Positions 24,388 through 33,537 of a stretch of 64,000 bases of DNA are shown here, in pieces. This stretch comes from Nocardioides marmotae. Lineage in GTDB: Bacteria > Actinomycetota > Actinomycetes > Propionibacteriales > Nocardioidaceae. The notes under the pieces are model-generated. The model saw only the letters and a program-made list of their open reading frames with translations, made no database searches and had not been told where the DNA came from. The DNA lies in contig NZ_CP053660.1 of the NCBI RefSeq assembly GCF_013177455.1, positions 3,782,001 through 3,846,000 on the forward strand, in the 5' to 3' direction. Position numbers and translations under genes: made by a program. Position 1 is the stretch's first letter. Each line of letters opens with the position of its first letter.

Positions 24388-25814
24388 CAGACGGTGCTCC
24401 CTGCGTTCAGCGACCATCGCGGGCCGTCGGGGGTGTCCTCGACCTCGATGCCGGCGGCCTTGATCCGGTCGCGGATCGCGTCGGCGGCGGCGAAGTCCTT
24501 CTCCGCGCGGGCCTGGGCCCGCTGGTCGAGGAGGCCGCGGACGAGGACGTCCACGGCGGTGGTCAGTGCGTCGGCCTTCTCCGAGCCGCCCGAGGCGCTG
24601 CTCCAGGCGGGGTCGGCGGGGTCCAGGCCCAGCACGTCGAGCATGGCGCGCACGGCGCCGGCCTGCTCGCGCGCGCCCGCCGCGTCGCCGGCCTGCAGCA
24701 GGCGGTTGCCCTCGCGGACGGCGTCGTAGAGGACGGCCACGGCCGCCGGCGTACCCAGGTCGTCGTCCATGGCGTCGGCGAAGGCCTGCGGCAGCGCGCC
24801 CTTCTCGACCTCGGCGGCGCCGCCGACGCGGTCGAGGAAGCCCTCGATGCGGCCGAACCCGGCCGCGGACTCCTCGAGCGCCTCGAAGCTGAACTCCACG
24901 TGGGAGCGGTAGTGCGCGGCGACGAGGTAGAAGCGCAGCTCGATGCCGCGGAAGCGCTGGAGCACCGAGGGGATGGTGAGGCTGTTGCCGAGCGACTTGG
25001 ACATCTTCTCGCCGGCGGTGGTGATCCAGGCGTTGTGCATCCAGTACGACGCGAACGGGTGACCCGCGGCGCGCGACTGGGCCTGCTCGTTCTCGTGGTG
25101 GGGGAAGCGCAGGTCGACGCCGCCGCCGTGGATGTCGAAGGCGCTGCCGAGGTACTTGCCGGCCATCGCCGAGCACTCGATGTGCCAGCCGGGCCGGCCG
25201 CGGCCCCAGGGGCTGGGCCAGGACGCGGTGAGCGGCTCGGACTCCTTGTGGCCCTTCCACAGCGCGAAGTCGCGCGGGTCGCGCTTGCCGCGCGGGTCGG
25301 CGTCCTCGGCGGCCTCCATGTCCTCGATGCGCTGGGAGGTCAGCTCGCCGTACGCCGGCCAGGACCGGACGTCGAAGTAGACGTCGCCGGAGCCGTCCGC
25401 GGCGGCGTAGGCGTGGCCCCGCTCGATGAGCGCCTCGATCAGCTCGACCATCTCGGGCACGTGGCCGGTGGCGGCGGGCTCGTAGGTCGGCGGGGCGACG
25501 TTGAGGGCGGCGTACGCCGCGTCGAGCTCGCGCTTCATGATCGCGGCGTGGGCGTACCACGGGCGGCCGAGCGCCTCGGCCTTGCCGAGGATCTTGTCAT
25601 CGATGTCGGTGACGTTGCGGATGAACGTGACGTCGTAGCCGCTGTGCCGCAGCCACCGCTGGAGGACGTCGAAGTTGACCCCCGAGCGGACGTGGCCGAC
25701 GTGCGGCTCGGACTGGACCGTGAGACCGCAGACGTAGACACTCGCCCGCCCCTCCACGAGGGGGACGAAGTCGCGCACCTCGCGCGTCGCGGTGTCGTAG
25801 AGCCTCAGGGTCAC
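24387..25814 (-). CDS. cysS: Cysteinyl-tRNA synthetase
   Basis: A 475-residue class I aminoacyl-tRNA synthetase. It has the zinc-ligand/HIGH region [19 protein letters not shown] (HIGH-like HVGH), the WHIECSAM zinc motif, the FPHHENE motif and the KMSKS loop EKMSKSLGN. Length is typical. It heads the cysS-rlmB-phosphoesterase operon and is divergent from the C39 peptidase gene. The paralogous MshC would lack the C-terminal tRNA-binding extension present here. Confidence 0.96.
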   Translation of the reverse strand: MTLRLYDTATREVRDFVPLVEGRASVYVCGLTVQSEPHVGHVRSGVNFDVLQRWLRHSGYDVTFIRNVTDIDDKILGKAEALGRPWYAHAAIMKRELDAAYAALNVAPPTYEPAATGHVPEMVELIEALIERGHAYAAADGSGDVYFDVRSWPAYGELTSQRIEDMEAAEDADPRGKRDPRDFALWKGHKESEPLTASWPSPWGRGRPGWHIECSAMAGKYLGSAFDIHGGGVDLRFPHHENEQAQSRAAGHPFASYWMHNAWITTAGEKMSKSLGNSLTIPSVLQRFRGIELRFYLVAAHYRSHVEFSFEALEESAAGFGRIEGFLDRVGGAAEVEKGALPQAFADAMDDDLGTPAAVAVLYDAVREGNRLLQAGDAAGAREQAGAVRAMLDVLGLDPADPAWSSASGGSEKADALTTAVDVLVRGLLDQRAQARAEKDFAAADAIRDRIKAAGIEVEDTPDGPRWSLNAGSTV

Positions 25815-25923
25815 CCCGCCAGTCTAGGGACGGTGCCGGGCGCGACCCGCATCCCCGGCTACGTGCCCGCACCCCCGCCCGATCCTGTGACTGGTGGGAC
25901 GGATGTGACCTACCGTGGGGGTC

Positions 25924-27153
25924 ATGCGGCGGCTCCTCCCCCTTCTTTCCCTCGTGCTCACCGGCTCGTTCCTCGCGGCGGTCCCGGCCCCGGCCTCCGC
26001 CGCCCCGGCGCGGCCGATCGCCTACACCCAGTGGGACACCCCGGCCGAGCTGCGCAGCGGCCGGCTCGTCGACACCCGGGTCACCCGCGGGACGATCGTG
26101 CAGACCAAGGCGCCCTCCGGCCGCCGGAAGGTCGACGGCACCGCCTACGAGCTCGGCCACTGGCTCTCCCCGTGGACCAAGCCCGGGTTCGCGCTCACCG
26201 AGCTGATCGGCTCCTGGTCGGCGACGACCACCGGCGACAGCTGGATCGAGGTGTCGGTGCGCGGCCGCGCCGCCGGCGGCGGGCAGTCGAGCTGGGACGT
26301 GCTGGGCCGGTGGACCTCCGGTGACACGTTCACCCGCCGCACCAGCGTCGGCGGCCAGGGCGACGACCTCGCCGACGTCAACGTCGACACCTGGAAGGCC
26401 CCGCGGGGCATGGCGTCCTACCAGCTGCGCGTCTCCCTCGCCCGCCGCGCCGGCACCAAGGCCAAGGCCGTCGTCGACACCGTCGGCGCGGTCGCCTCGC
26501 GGCTGCCGTCGGGCCCGGTCACCACCTCCAAGCCCGGCGTCGCACGCGGCATCGTGCTCGACGTGCCGCGCTACAGCCAGATGATCCACCAGGGCCACTC
26601 CCCCCAGTGGGGCGGCGGCGGCCAGGCGTGGTGCTCGCCGACGTCGACCTCGATGGTGCTCGGCTACTACGGCGCGCTGCCGAAGGCGGCCGACCACGCC
26701 TGGGTCGGCGCGGGCCACCAGGACCCCTGGGTCGACCACGCCGCGCGGATGACCTACGACGCGGCGTACCGCGGCACCGGCAACTGGCCCTTCAACACCG
26801 CGTACGCCGCCCCGCTGGCCGGCCACGCGTTCGTCACCCGGCTGCGCTCGCTCCGCGAGGCCGAGCGACTGATCAAGGCCGGGATCCCGGTCGTCGCGTC
26901 GGTCTCCTTCGGCCGCGGCCAGCTCTCCGGGGCGCCGATCTCCGCGACCAACGGCCACCTGCTGGTGATCGTCGGGTTCACCCAGTCCGGCGACGTCGTC
27001 GTCAACGACCCCGCCGCCTCCTCGAGCGCCGGCGTGCGCCGCACCTACGACCGTGCGCAGTTCGAGTCGGTGTGGCTGCCCACCTCCGGCGGCCTGGCCT
27101 ACGTCATCCACGACGACGCCCACCCGCTGCCGTCCTCGAACGGCACCTGGTAG
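25924..27153 (+). CDS. Secreted C39-like cysteine peptidase
   Basis: A 409-residue exported protein: signal peptide 1-~28 (ending PASAAPA), a ~190-residue beta-rich N-terminal region, then a C39/papain-like domain (~215-400). The catalytic Cys lies in GGGGQAWCSPTSTSMVLGYYG, and a later NGHLLVIVGF holds the catalytic His, with VNDPAASS as the probable third element. Such actinobacterial proteins are thought to cleave peptides at the cell surface. ATG at 25924 was preferred over GTG at 25915, which only adds three residues. Not part of an operon. Confidence 0.85.
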   Translation: MRRLLPLLSLVLTGSFLAAVPAPASAAPARPIAYTQWDTPAELRSGRLVDTRVTRGTIVQTKAPSGRRKVDGTAYELGHWLSPWTKPGFALTELIGSWSATTTGDSWIEVSVRGRAAGGGQSSWDVLGRWTSGDTFTRRTSVGGQGDDLADVNVDTWKAPRGMASYQLRVSLARRAGTKAKAVVDTVGAVASRLPSGPVTTSKPGVARGIVLDVPRYSQMIHQGHSPQWGGGGQAWCSPTSTSMVLGYYGALPKAADHAWVGAGHQDPWVDHAARMTYDAAYRGTGNWPFNTAYAAPLAGHAFVTRLRSLREAERLIKAGIPVVASVSFGRGQLSGAPISATNGHLLVIVGFTQSGDVVVNDPAASSSAGVRRTYDRAQFESVWLPTSGGLAYVIHDDAHPLPSSNGTW

Positions 27154-27204
27154 CCCGGCGGCTCGTTCTCGGGGCGGCTCGCTCCCGAGGCGGTTGTTTC
27201 CCCT

Positions 27205-27299
27205 AGGTATGCAGGCGAACCGTCACTCCCCAGGGTGAGCTCACCGAGGGGAGTGACGCTTCATCAAGGTATGCAGCCGAACCGTCCGTCGGTTCGCCT
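27205..27299. repeat. Multi-arm hairpin with 20-bp direct repeats, between convergent genes
   Basis: AGGTATGCAGGCGAACCGTC (27205-27224) recurs at 27267-27286 with one mismatch. Between them GTCACTCCCC (27222-27231) pairs with GGGGAGTGAC (27248-27257) around an inner perfect palindrome GGTGAGCTCACC (27234-27245). AGGCGAACCG (27213-27222) can pair with CGGTTCGCCT (27290-27299), and so can most of the second repeat, so alternative foldings exist. Likely also terminates the C39 gene (plus) and the molybdopterin gene (minus). Confidence 0.65.
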
Positions 27300-27392
27300 C
27301 GATCCCGCCGCTCCCGCCGACGACCAGTGCGCACCCGGGCCGGCCGGCGAAGTCCCCGGAGAAGTCACCAGCGGGGCCACCCGCAACCTCGC

Positions 27393-28961
27393 TCACGCCT
27401 CGACCGCCCGGAACGACCGCTCGTGCCAGCCGGTCGCGCCATCGGGGACGACGTCGGCCTCGACGCCGGTCTGCACGGCGCCGTCCTTGTCGGTCATCCG
27501 CACCCGGACGACGTGGTCGCCCTCGGCCACGTCGGCCTGGGCGACCCACTGCACCCAGGTGTCGTCGGTGCCGGGGTCGGCGACCTCGGCGGGCAGCCAC
27601 GGCCCGCCGTCGACGGCGACCTCGACCTCCGCGACGCCGGTCGTCTGCGCCCAGGCGACCCCGCCGAACCGCACGGTCCCGGCCGGGACCTCGGCGTCCT
27701 GGCGGGGCACGTCGATCCGGGAGGCCATCTTGATCGGGCCGCGCTCGCCCCACCCCTTGGTGGTCCAGTACGCCTCGAAGTCCTCGAACCGGGTGACCTC
27801 GAGCTCCCGGACCCACTTGGTCGCCGAGACGTAGCCGTAGAGCCCGGGCACGACCGTGCGCACGGGGAAGCCGTGCTCGACCGGCAGCGGGCGGCCGTTC
27901 ATCGCCACCGCCAGCATCGCGCCGCGGTCGTCGGTGAGCGCCTCGAGCGGCGTGCCGCAGGTCCAGCCGTCGTCGGAGGTCTGCTTGACCGCGTCGGCCC
28001 CCTCCTGCACGCCGGCCTCGGCGAGCAGGTCGGCGATGCGGACGCCGCTCCACCAGGCGTTGCCGACCAGGCCCCCGCCGACCTCGTTGGAGACGCAGGT
28101 CAGGGTGACCCAGGACTGGGTGATCTCACGGGCGACAAGCTGGGCGTAGGTGATCTCCAGCGGCCGGTCGACCATCCCGGTGATCCGCAGCGTCCAGTCG
28201 GCCGGCTCGATCGCGGGCACCACGAGCGCGGTGTGGATCAGGTAGAAGTCGTCGTTGGGGGTGCGCCACGGGGAGATGCCCTCCAGGTCGACCCGGGCCC
28301 CCGGCGGCACCTGGCCCTCGGTGACCCCGTCGAGCTTGAGCAGGCGGCGGCTCTTCTCCACCGCGCGCCGGCCCACGCCGACCGAGCGCCCGAAGACCGC
28401 GACCGCCGCCCCCAGCGCGGTCAGCAGGCCCGCGCGCAGCACGAACCCGCGCCGGGTGTGCCGGTGCAGGGAGTCCAGGTCGCCGCCCTCGCCGGCCGGT
28501 CGCTCGGCGGCCTCGGCCGCGACGAGCTCGGCGCGGCGCAACGGCTCGGCGAGGACGATCAGCGCGACCACCCAGGTGCCGAGGCCGACGCCGACCGGCA
28601 GCAGGTCGACCGGCCCGGCGCCGCGCTGGGCGAGCACCGCGACGGCCCCGATGGCGGCGAGCACGGCGTACACGACCACCGGCCGCCACCACGAGCGGCG
28701 GGCCAGCCGGCCGGTCCAGGTGAAGACGGCGACCAGGCCCGCGATGACGCCGAGGATCAGCAGCGGCTTGTCGAGGGGGCCGAAGAGCCGGATCGCCTTC
28801 TCGATCACCCCGCCGGGCACCAGCCGGATGATCTGCTCGGCCACCGCGACGACCGGGGAGTCGCGGATGGTCATCACCATCGCGACGCAGTACGACGTCG
28901 CCAGACCCGCCGCGCCAGCCACGAGACCGGCGAGCGACCACGCACCGCGAGACGTCCGCAC
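27393..28961 (-). CDS. Membrane-anchored molybdopterin-dependent oxidoreductase (sulfite-oxidase/YedY-like family)
   Basis: A 522-residue protein: five or so N-terminal hydrophobic segments (1-~190), then a sulfite-oxidase-type molybdopterin domain (~240-420) and a C-terminal dimerisation/Ig-like domain. The Mo-ligand Cys is likely in WVTLTCVSNEVGGGLVGNA, and the cofactor-binding segment GYVSATKWVRELEVTRFEDF is conserved in this family. A basic HTRRGFVLRAGL segment precedes the catalytic domain and resembles a twin-Arg-type or stop-transfer element. Physiological substrate unknown. Start: GTG at 28961, 31 bases from the divergent ispF start; the start site is moderately certain. Confidence 0.88.
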   Translation of the reverse strand: MRTSRGAWSLAGLVAGAAGLATSYCVAMVMTIRDSPVVAVAEQIIRLVPGGVIEKAIRLFGPLDKPLLILGVIAGLVAVFTWTGRLARRSWWRPVVVYAVLAAIGAVAVLAQRGAGPVDLLPVGVGLGTWVVALIVLAEPLRRAELVAAEAAERPAGEGGDLDSLHRHTRRGFVLRAGLLTALGAAVAVFGRSVGVGRRAVEKSRRLLKLDGVTEGQVPPGARVDLEGISPWRTPNDDFYLIHTALVVPAIEPADWTLRITGMVDRPLEITYAQLVAREITQSWVTLTCVSNEVGGGLVGNAWWSGVRIADLLAEAGVQEGADAVKQTSDDGWTCGTPLEALTDDRGAMLAVAMNGRPLPVEHGFPVRTVVPGLYGYVSATKWVRELEVTRFEDFEAYWTTKGWGERGPIKMASRIDVPRQDAEVPAGTVRFGGVAWAQTTGVAEVEVAVDGGPWLPAEVADPGTDDTWVQWVAQADVAEGDHVVRVRMTDKDGAVQTGVEADVVPDGATGWHERSFRAVEA

Positions 28962-28992
28962 GGGGTGATTCTTGCTCAGGCATGATCGCCGC

Positions 28993-29490
28993 GTGCCACC
29001 GAACCTCGCAGCCCGGATCCGCGTCGGCACGGGCACCGACGTCCACCGCCTCGTCGACGGGGTGCCGATGCACCTGGCGGGGCTGGCCTGGCCCGACGAG
29101 CCGCAGGGGCTCGAGGGCCACTCCGACGCCGACGTCGCCGCCCACGCCGCGTGCGACGCCCTGCTCTCCGCGGCGGGCCTGGGCGACCTGGGCACGAACT
29201 TCGGCACCGCCGAGCCGGAGTGGGCCGGCGCGTCCGGCGCGGCCCTCCTCGGCGAGACGGCCCGGCGGGTGCGCGCCGCGGGCTGGGAGATCGGCAACGT
29301 GGCGGTCCAGGTGATCGGCAACCGGCCCCGGCTCGGCCCGCGCCGCGCCGAGGCCGAGGCGGCGCTGAGCGCCGCCGCGGGCGGCCCGGTCACCGTGTCG
29401 GCGACCACCACCGACGGCCTGGGGCTCACCGGCCGCGGCGAGGGCGTGGCCGCGATCGCGACGGCGCTGATCCTGGGAGCGGACGCATGA
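28993..29490 (+). CDS. ispF: 2-C-methyl-D-erythritol 2,4-cyclodiphosphate synthase
   Basis: A 165-residue MEP-pathway enzyme forming the cyclodiphosphate in isoprenoid synthesis. The metal-binding D-X-H is in GTGTDVHRL, and [19 protein letters not shown] carries the third metal His. The C-terminal [19 protein letters not shown] matches the family. Start is the GTG at 28993; an earlier TTG at 28972 would add seven atypical residues. Its stop overlaps the hydrolase start (ATGA). In mycobacteria ispD-ispF-cysS-rlmB are contiguous; here the same genes are spread over 23-32 kb in changed orientations. Confidence 0.95.
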   Translation: MPPNLAARIRVGTGTDVHRLVDGVPMHLAGLAWPDEPQGLEGHSDADVAAHAACDALLSAAGLGDLGTNFGTAEPEWAGASGAALLGETARRVRAAGWEIGNVAVQVIGNRPRLGPRRAEAEAALSAAAGGPVTVSATTTDGLGLTGRGEGVAAIATALILGADA

Positions 29491-30458
29491 GGCACACGCT
29501 GACCACTCACGACGGGCTGACCCTCCACGTCACGACCCACGGGCGCGCGGACGCCGCGGTCACCGTGCTGCTGGCCCACTGCTGGACCGCCGACGAGGAG
29601 GTCTGGCACTACCAGGTGCGCGACCTGCTCGACCAATACGGCGCCGACCTGCGCGTCGTCACCTGGGACGCCCGCGGGCACGGCCGCTCCGAGAAGGCGC
29701 CGCTCGAGGCGTGCACCATCGAGAACCTCGCCCGCGACCTCGGCGCCGTCGTCGACGCCCACGCCGCGAACGGCCCGCTCGTGCTGGCCGGGCACTCCAT
29801 CGGCGGCATGACGCTCATGGCGCTGCCCGAGATCCGCCCCGACCTGGTGCACCGCATCCGCGGCCTGCTGTTCGTCTCGACCTCCTCCGGCGAGTTGGGC
29901 AGCGTCACGCTCGGCCTGCCGGACGTCGGCTCGGCCCGCAAGCTCATCCCGCACGTCCTGGCGCTCCGCGCGCGGCTGCTCACCCGGCGCGAGCGGCGGC
30001 GCACCCCCTCCATCGAGCGGTACGTCGTCAACCGGCTGCTCTTCGGGGAGCCGCTGCGGCTGCGCGACGCGGGGCTGGCCACCGACCAGCTGATCTGCTG
30101 CCCGCCGGCCACGATGGAGGGCTTCTACCGCGACCTGATGGCCCACGAGCGGCTCGCCGGCCTGGCGGCGTACGACGACGTGCCGGCGGTCGTCCTGGTC
30201 GGCAGCGCCGACCGGCTCACCCCGCCGCCGCACGCCCGACGGTTGGCCGGCGGCATCCGCGGGGCGCGGCTGCTGGTGGCGCCGGGGGCCGGCCACTACC
30301 TGCCGCTGGAGCGGTCCGACCTGGTCAGCGAGCACCTCGTGGCGCTCGTCGAGGGCGCCCGCGCGGAGCGCTCAGGCGGCCACCGACTGCTGGAGGGCGC
30401 GGAAGCGGCGGCCCACCAGGTCGGCCACGAAGCGATGGGGACCGATCGGCTCGGCTAG
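29487..30458 (+). CDS. Alpha/beta-hydrolase
   Basis: A 323-residue cytoplasmic alpha/beta-hydrolase fold protein. Oxyanion region [11 protein letters not shown], nucleophile elbow GHSIGG (Ser nucleophile), an Asp in [10 protein letters not shown] and His in [10 protein letters not shown] form the triad. A helical cap (~140-230) is Arg rich. Substrate unknown. It is translationally coupled to ispF by a 4-base overlap. The last 87 bases overlap the end of the convergent chelatase-like gene, so its final ~28 residues (after [14 protein letters not shown]) may be recent extension. Confidence 0.85.
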   Translation: MRHTLTTHDGLTLHVTTHGRADAAVTVLLAHCWTADEEVWHYQVRDLLDQYGADLRVVTWDARGHGRSEKAPLEACTIENLARDLGAVVDAHAANGPLVLAGHSIGGMTLMALPEIRPDLVHRIRGLLFVSTSSGELGSVTLGLPDVGSARKLIPHVLALRARLLTRRERRRTPSIERYVVNRLLFGEPLRLRDAGLATDQLICCPPATMEGFYRDLMAHERLAGLAAYDDVPAVVLVGSADRLTPPPHARRLAGGIRGARLLVAPGAGHYLPLERSDLVSEHLVALVEGARAERSGGHRLLEGAEAAAHQVGHEAMGTDRLG

Positions 30459-30965
30459 CACCGAAGCCCCGGCCGCGGCGACCCGGTCGCGCAGCTCCTC
30501 GGCCTCGGCACCCGGGCCGAGCGCGTAGGTCGAGACGACCGCCCCGCGGCCGACCACGTCCTCCAGTCGCGGGCCGAGGCCGTCGGTCGTCGCCAGCACC
30601 ACCGGCCCGGTCCAGGTGTCGGCCAGCAGCGCGGCGGCCCGGACCAGCCGCTCCTGGACGACCGGGTCGTCGGTGCCGGCGGCGGCCATCACGACCGGTC
30701 GGCCGGGGCGGACGCCGGCGGCGATCAGCCGGGAGGCCTGCGCCGCGGCGAGCAGCGGGTGGGGGCCGAGCGGCGGCCCGAGACCCGCGGCGTCGCTCAG
30801 CAGCAGCGGGACGACCACGGCCGACCCGGGCACCCGCTCCAGCACCGCCGGCAGGTCGGCCGCCGCGGTCGCGACCGCCGGGGCACCGAGCCGGATGCCC
30901 GCGCGCCGGGTCACCTCCCGGACCACGGGGCAGGAGGTCTCGGCCACGGTCACCAGCGTCCTCAC
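30372..30965 (-). CDS. Sirohydrochlorin ferrochelatase/CbiX-like protein
   Basis: A 197-residue class II chelatase-like protein. It shows the repeated chelatase half-domain pattern: [21 protein letters not shown] (a His-containing metal-site-like loop) and later [13 protein letters not shown] and VSTYALGPG. In CbiX/SirB the enzyme inserts metal into sirohydrochlorin to make siroheme, the cofactor of nitrite reductase NirB. The typical N-terminal HGS motif is not evident, so chelatase activity is uncertain. The GTG start overlaps the nirD stop (GTGA), which supports a nitrite-reductase role. Confidence 0.65.
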   Translation of the reverse strand: MRTLVTVAETSCPVVREVTRRAGIRLGAPAVATAAADLPAVLERVPGSAVVVPLLLSDAAGLGPPLGPHPLLAAAQASRLIAAGVRPGRPVVMAAAGTDDPVVQERLVRAAALLADTWTGPVVLATTDGLGPRLEDVVGRGAVVSTYALGPGAEAEELRDRVAAAGASVLAEPIGPHRFVADLVGRRFRALQQSVAA

Positions 30966-31321
30966 GCCGCCACCGCCTTGCGCTGCCCCACGTGCACCAT
31001 GCCGTCGACGACCTTGACGTCGTAGGCCGGCACCGCCGCGGCGGGGTCGTCGAGGCACCTCCCGGTGCGCAGGTCGAAGGCGTGGCCGTGCGCCGGCGAC
31101 CCCACGAACGGGACGTCGCCGCGGCAACCCACGATCCCCTTGGCGATCACCGAGGCCTTCGCGAACGGGTCGTGGTTGCCCAGGGCGAAGACCCGGTCGT
31201 CGGCGAGCCGGAAGATCGCGATGGCCTGCCCGTGCACGAGCGCGGTCGCGGCCCGGTCGACCTCGAGCTCGGCGAGGGCGCAGACCGGCTGCCACTCGTC
31301 GTGCGCGGGTCGCGGGGTCAC
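30962..31321 (-). CDS. nirD: Nitrite reductase small subunit (NirD, Rieske-like fold)
   Basis: A 119-residue NirD-type protein. The conserved NirD stretches [29 protein letters not shown] and GRCLDD are present; the Cys/His cluster ligands of true Rieske proteins are absent, as in other NirD. It partners NirB in NADH-dependent nitrite reduction, but no nirB is in the window. The GTG at 31321 gives the usual ~110-120 residues. A longer form from ATG 31375 would add 18 basic residues with no homology. Coupled to the chelatase-like gene downstream. Confidence 0.88.
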   Translation of the reverse strand: MTPRPAHDEWQPVCALAELEVDRAATALVHGQAIAIFRLADDRVFALGNHDPFAKASVIAKGIVGCRGDVPFVGSPAHGHAFDLRTGRCLDDPAAAVPAYDVKVVDGMVHVGQRKAVAA

Positions 31322-31426
31322 GGTCGCAACGTAGGTGCGCCATGTTCGCGCCCGGTTTCGTCGTGCAACAGCCATGTAAATCGTGCCGCGCACCGGTGCC
31401 CCGGACCGGGCGGTAACCTGCGCCGC

Positions 31427-32119
31427 GTGCCAGCCGCCGTCGTCGTCCTCGCCGCGGGCTCCGGCACCCGGGTGGGTGCCGACGTGAACAAGGTGCTCCT
31501 CCCCCTCGGGCCGGCCGCCGTGCTGGCCTGGTCGGTGCGCGACGTGCTCGCGCTCGACGACGTGGCCCGGGTGGTCCTCGTCGTGCGCGCCGGGGAGGAG
31601 CAGGCCGTCGCCGACGCGGTGGTCCCCCACCTCGGGGACCGCGAGGTCCGCGTCGTCGCCGGCGGCGCGACCCGGCACGCCTCGGAGTGGCAGGCCCTCC
31701 GCGCCCTCGCCGAGGACATCGGGTCCGGCGCGATCGACGTGGTCGCGGTCCACGACGGGGCCCGCCCGCTGGCCGGGGCCGACCTCTTCGACCGCACGAT
31801 CCGGGCCGCCCGCGAGCACGGCGGGGCGATCCCGGTGGTCCCGGTCTCCGGGGTGCTCTCGGTGGCGGGCGACCCGCTGCCGGCCGGGCTGGCCGGCGTG
31901 CAGACGCCCCAGGCCTTCCGCGCCGACGCGTTGCTGGCGGCGTACCGCCGCGCCGAGGCCGACGGCTTCGAGGGCACCGACACCGCCAGCTGCCTGGAGC
32001 GCTACCCCGACCCCGAGCACCCGGTGCGGATCGCGGCCGTGCCGAGCACCTCGCGCAACCTCAAGATCACCTTCCCCGAGGACGTCGCGCTCGCGCTCGC
32101 CCTGGCCGAGGGCCTCTAG
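31427..32119 (+). CDS. ispD: 2-C-methyl-D-erythritol 4-phosphate cytidylyltransferase
   Basis: A 230-residue MEP-pathway enzyme activating MEP with CTP. The CTP-binding loop [20 protein letters not shown] is intact with its Arg and Lys, as are [23 protein letters not shown] and the NLKITFPED end. GTG start at 31427, 105 bases from the divergent nirD start. The stop overlaps the last four bases of the convergent IspD-like gene. Confidence 0.95.
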   Translation: MPAAVVVLAAGSGTRVGADVNKVLLPLGPAAVLAWSVRDVLALDDVARVVLVVRAGEEQAVADAVVPHLGDREVRVVAGGATRHASEWQALRALAEDIGSGAIDVVAVHDGARPLAGADLFDRTIRAAREHGGAIPVVPVSGVLSVAGDPLPAGLAGVQTPQAFRADALLAAYRRAEADGFEGTDTASCLERYPDPEHPVRIAAVPSTSRNLKITFPEDVALALALAEGL

Positions 32120-32688
32120 CCCGGGGTCGTGAGCGCCTCGAGCAGGCGTACGTCGTCCTCCGAGGCGACCCGGCGGGCCGACGGCGGCGCGTCGGCCAGC
32201 TCGACGGGGAACTGCGCCCGCAGGTCCTCCACCAGCTCCACGAAGTCCGTCGACGGCAGCCCGTCGAGCCGGGCGACCACGCTCGCGGGCAGCACGACCG
32301 GCGAGGTGACCACGACGAGCCCGGCGCGGTCGACCGTGGCGCCGACGTACCCGCCGGAGGTCTCCTTGACGGTGTCGGTCACCGGGCGGATGCCGACCAC
32401 GACGGTGTCCCGCTCGACCGCGCGCTCCAGGCAGGCGCGCAGGAAGTCGGCGGGGGTCATCGGGCACAGCGCGTCGTGCAGCACCAGCGGCTCACCGGCC
32501 TCCACGAGCGCGGCCCACTCGGTCCCGACGTCGACGAGGGTCACCTCGGCCTCGCCCAGCGCCCAGGACGCCGCCACCACGAGCGCCTCGCCGTGCACCA
32601 GCGCGAAGGGCAGCGAGCCGCGGCCGGTCTCCACGACCGTGCCGAGCGCCCGGAGCGCTCCGTCCTCGTCGTCCCAGTCCACGTCCAC
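32116..32688 (-). CDS. IspD-like protein lacking catalytic motifs
   Basis: A 190-residue protein that aligns by eye with IspD over its length: [19 protein letters not shown] corresponds to the VHDGARPL region, [12 protein letters not shown] to the P-V-x-D-T-(I/V)-K motif, [10 protein letters not shown] to the QTP region and DVRLLEAL to the end. The CTP loop LAAGxGxR-(K) is missing, and the N-terminal ~20 residues are acidic. It is probably an inactive paralog with a structural or regulatory role, or a relic under weak constraint. It is convergent with ispD and overlaps it by four bases. Confidence 0.65.
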   Translation of the reverse strand: MDVDWDDEDGALRALGTVVETGRGSLPFALVHGEALVVAASWALGEAEVTLVDVGTEWAALVEAGEPLVLHDALCPMTPADFLRACLERAVERDTVVVGIRPVTDTVKETSGGYVGATVDRAGLVVVTSPVVLPASVVARLDGLPSTDFVELVEDLRAQFPVELADAPPSARRVASEDDVRLLEALTTPG

Positions 32689-32785
32689 GCCCCGACCCTA
32701 GGCCCCGGACCCACGCCCGGACCCACGCCCGGCCCTCAACCGGCACCGGGCCAGCACCCGCAGCCGGCACCGGGCCGGGACGCGA

Positions 32786-32818
32786 CGAGGCCCCCGGGTG
32801 ATTCACCCGGGGGCCTCG
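32786..32818 (-). terminator. Terminator of carD
   Basis: CGAGGCCCCCGGGTG-ATT-CACCCGGGGGCCTCG (32786-32818): a perfect 15-bp stem with a 3-base loop, beginning 22 bases after the carD stop. No T-run follows. Confidence 0.75.
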
Positions 32819-32840
32819 TGTCACGCGGTGGTGAGGTGCG

Positions 32841-33326
32841 TCAGGAAGCGAGCACCTCGTCGAGGAGGGCCTCCGCCTTGTCCTCGTTGGTCTTCTCGGC
32901 GAGCGCGAGCTCGGAGACCAGGATCTGCCGGGCCTTGGCCAGCATCCGCTTCTCGCCCGCGGACAGACCGCGGTCACGCTCGCGGCGCCACAGGTCGCGC
33001 ACGACCTCGGCGACCTTCATGACGTCACCGCTGTGCAGCTTCTCCAGGTTGGCCTTGTAGCGACGCGACCAGTTGGTCGGCTCCTCGACGTGCGCGGCAC
33101 GCAGGACGTCGAACACGCGGTCGAGGCCGGCCTTGTCCACGACGTCGCGCACTCCGACGAGGTCGAGGTTGCACGCGGGGACGCGCACGACCAGGTCCTG
33201 CTGGGCGACGATCCGCAGGACGAGGTACTGCCGGTCCTCTCCCTTGATGGTCCGCATCTCGATGTCCTCGATGACAGCGGCCCCGTGGTTCGGATAAACA
33301 ACCGTTTCGCCGACGGTGAAAGTCAT
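32841..33326 (-). CDS. carD: CarD-family RNA polymerase-binding transcription regulator
   Basis: A 161-residue global regulator that binds the RNA polymerase beta subunit and stabilises open complexes at rRNA and other promoters. The N-terminal Tudor-like RNAP-interacting domain begins [20 protein letters not shown]; the C-terminal helical DNA-binding part carries the conserved Trp in [17 protein letters not shown]. Length equals the mycobacterial protein. Preceded by AGGAAGGGG. It has its own terminator and a plausible promoter upstream. Confidence 0.96.
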   Translation of the reverse strand: MTFTVGETVVYPNHGAAVIEDIEMRTIKGEDRQYLVLRIVAQQDLVVRVPACNLDLVGVRDVVDKAGLDRVFDVLRAAHVEEPTNWSRRYKANLEKLHSGDVMKVAEVVRDLWRRERDRGLSAGEKRMLAKARQILVSELALAEKTNEDKAEALLDEVLAS

Positions 33327-33353
33327 ATGTCAGGTACCCCTTCCTAGAGGGCC

Positions 33354-33359
33354 ATCCTA
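33354..33359 (-). promoter_or_regulatory. Possible -10 box of carD promoter
   Basis: On the minus strand TAGGAT lies 28 bases before the carD start codon, within an AT-richer patch (GTGTTAGGATGG). It fits a TANNNT -10 of the main sigma factor. A -35 box is not clear. Confidence 0.35.
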
Positions 33360-33537
33360 ACACGCGTCTGGACCACCTCCCCTTGCGTTCTCGCAGGTCA
33401 GAGCCACAATGCGGTCTTGACAGACCGGATTCGGTGTGCAGGAGAGGGCCCCACGGGGTGGCCCCGAAAACACGAAACCGCAGGTGAACCGCGTGGTTTC
33501 GCCCGTTCCCGGACGTGACGGAGGCGATACTGCGGAC

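Noticed and set aside
31322-31375. GlnR-like pattern (TTTAC, GTTGC, GAAAC) upstream of nirD
   Set aside because: Spacing does not fit the GTNAC-N6-GAAAC pattern and the bases deviate at fixed positions; not enough to call.
33417-33445. TTGACA promoter for the UbiA-family gene
   Set aside because: TTGACA is present at 33417-33422, but no TANNNT box is found at 16-18 bases downstream.
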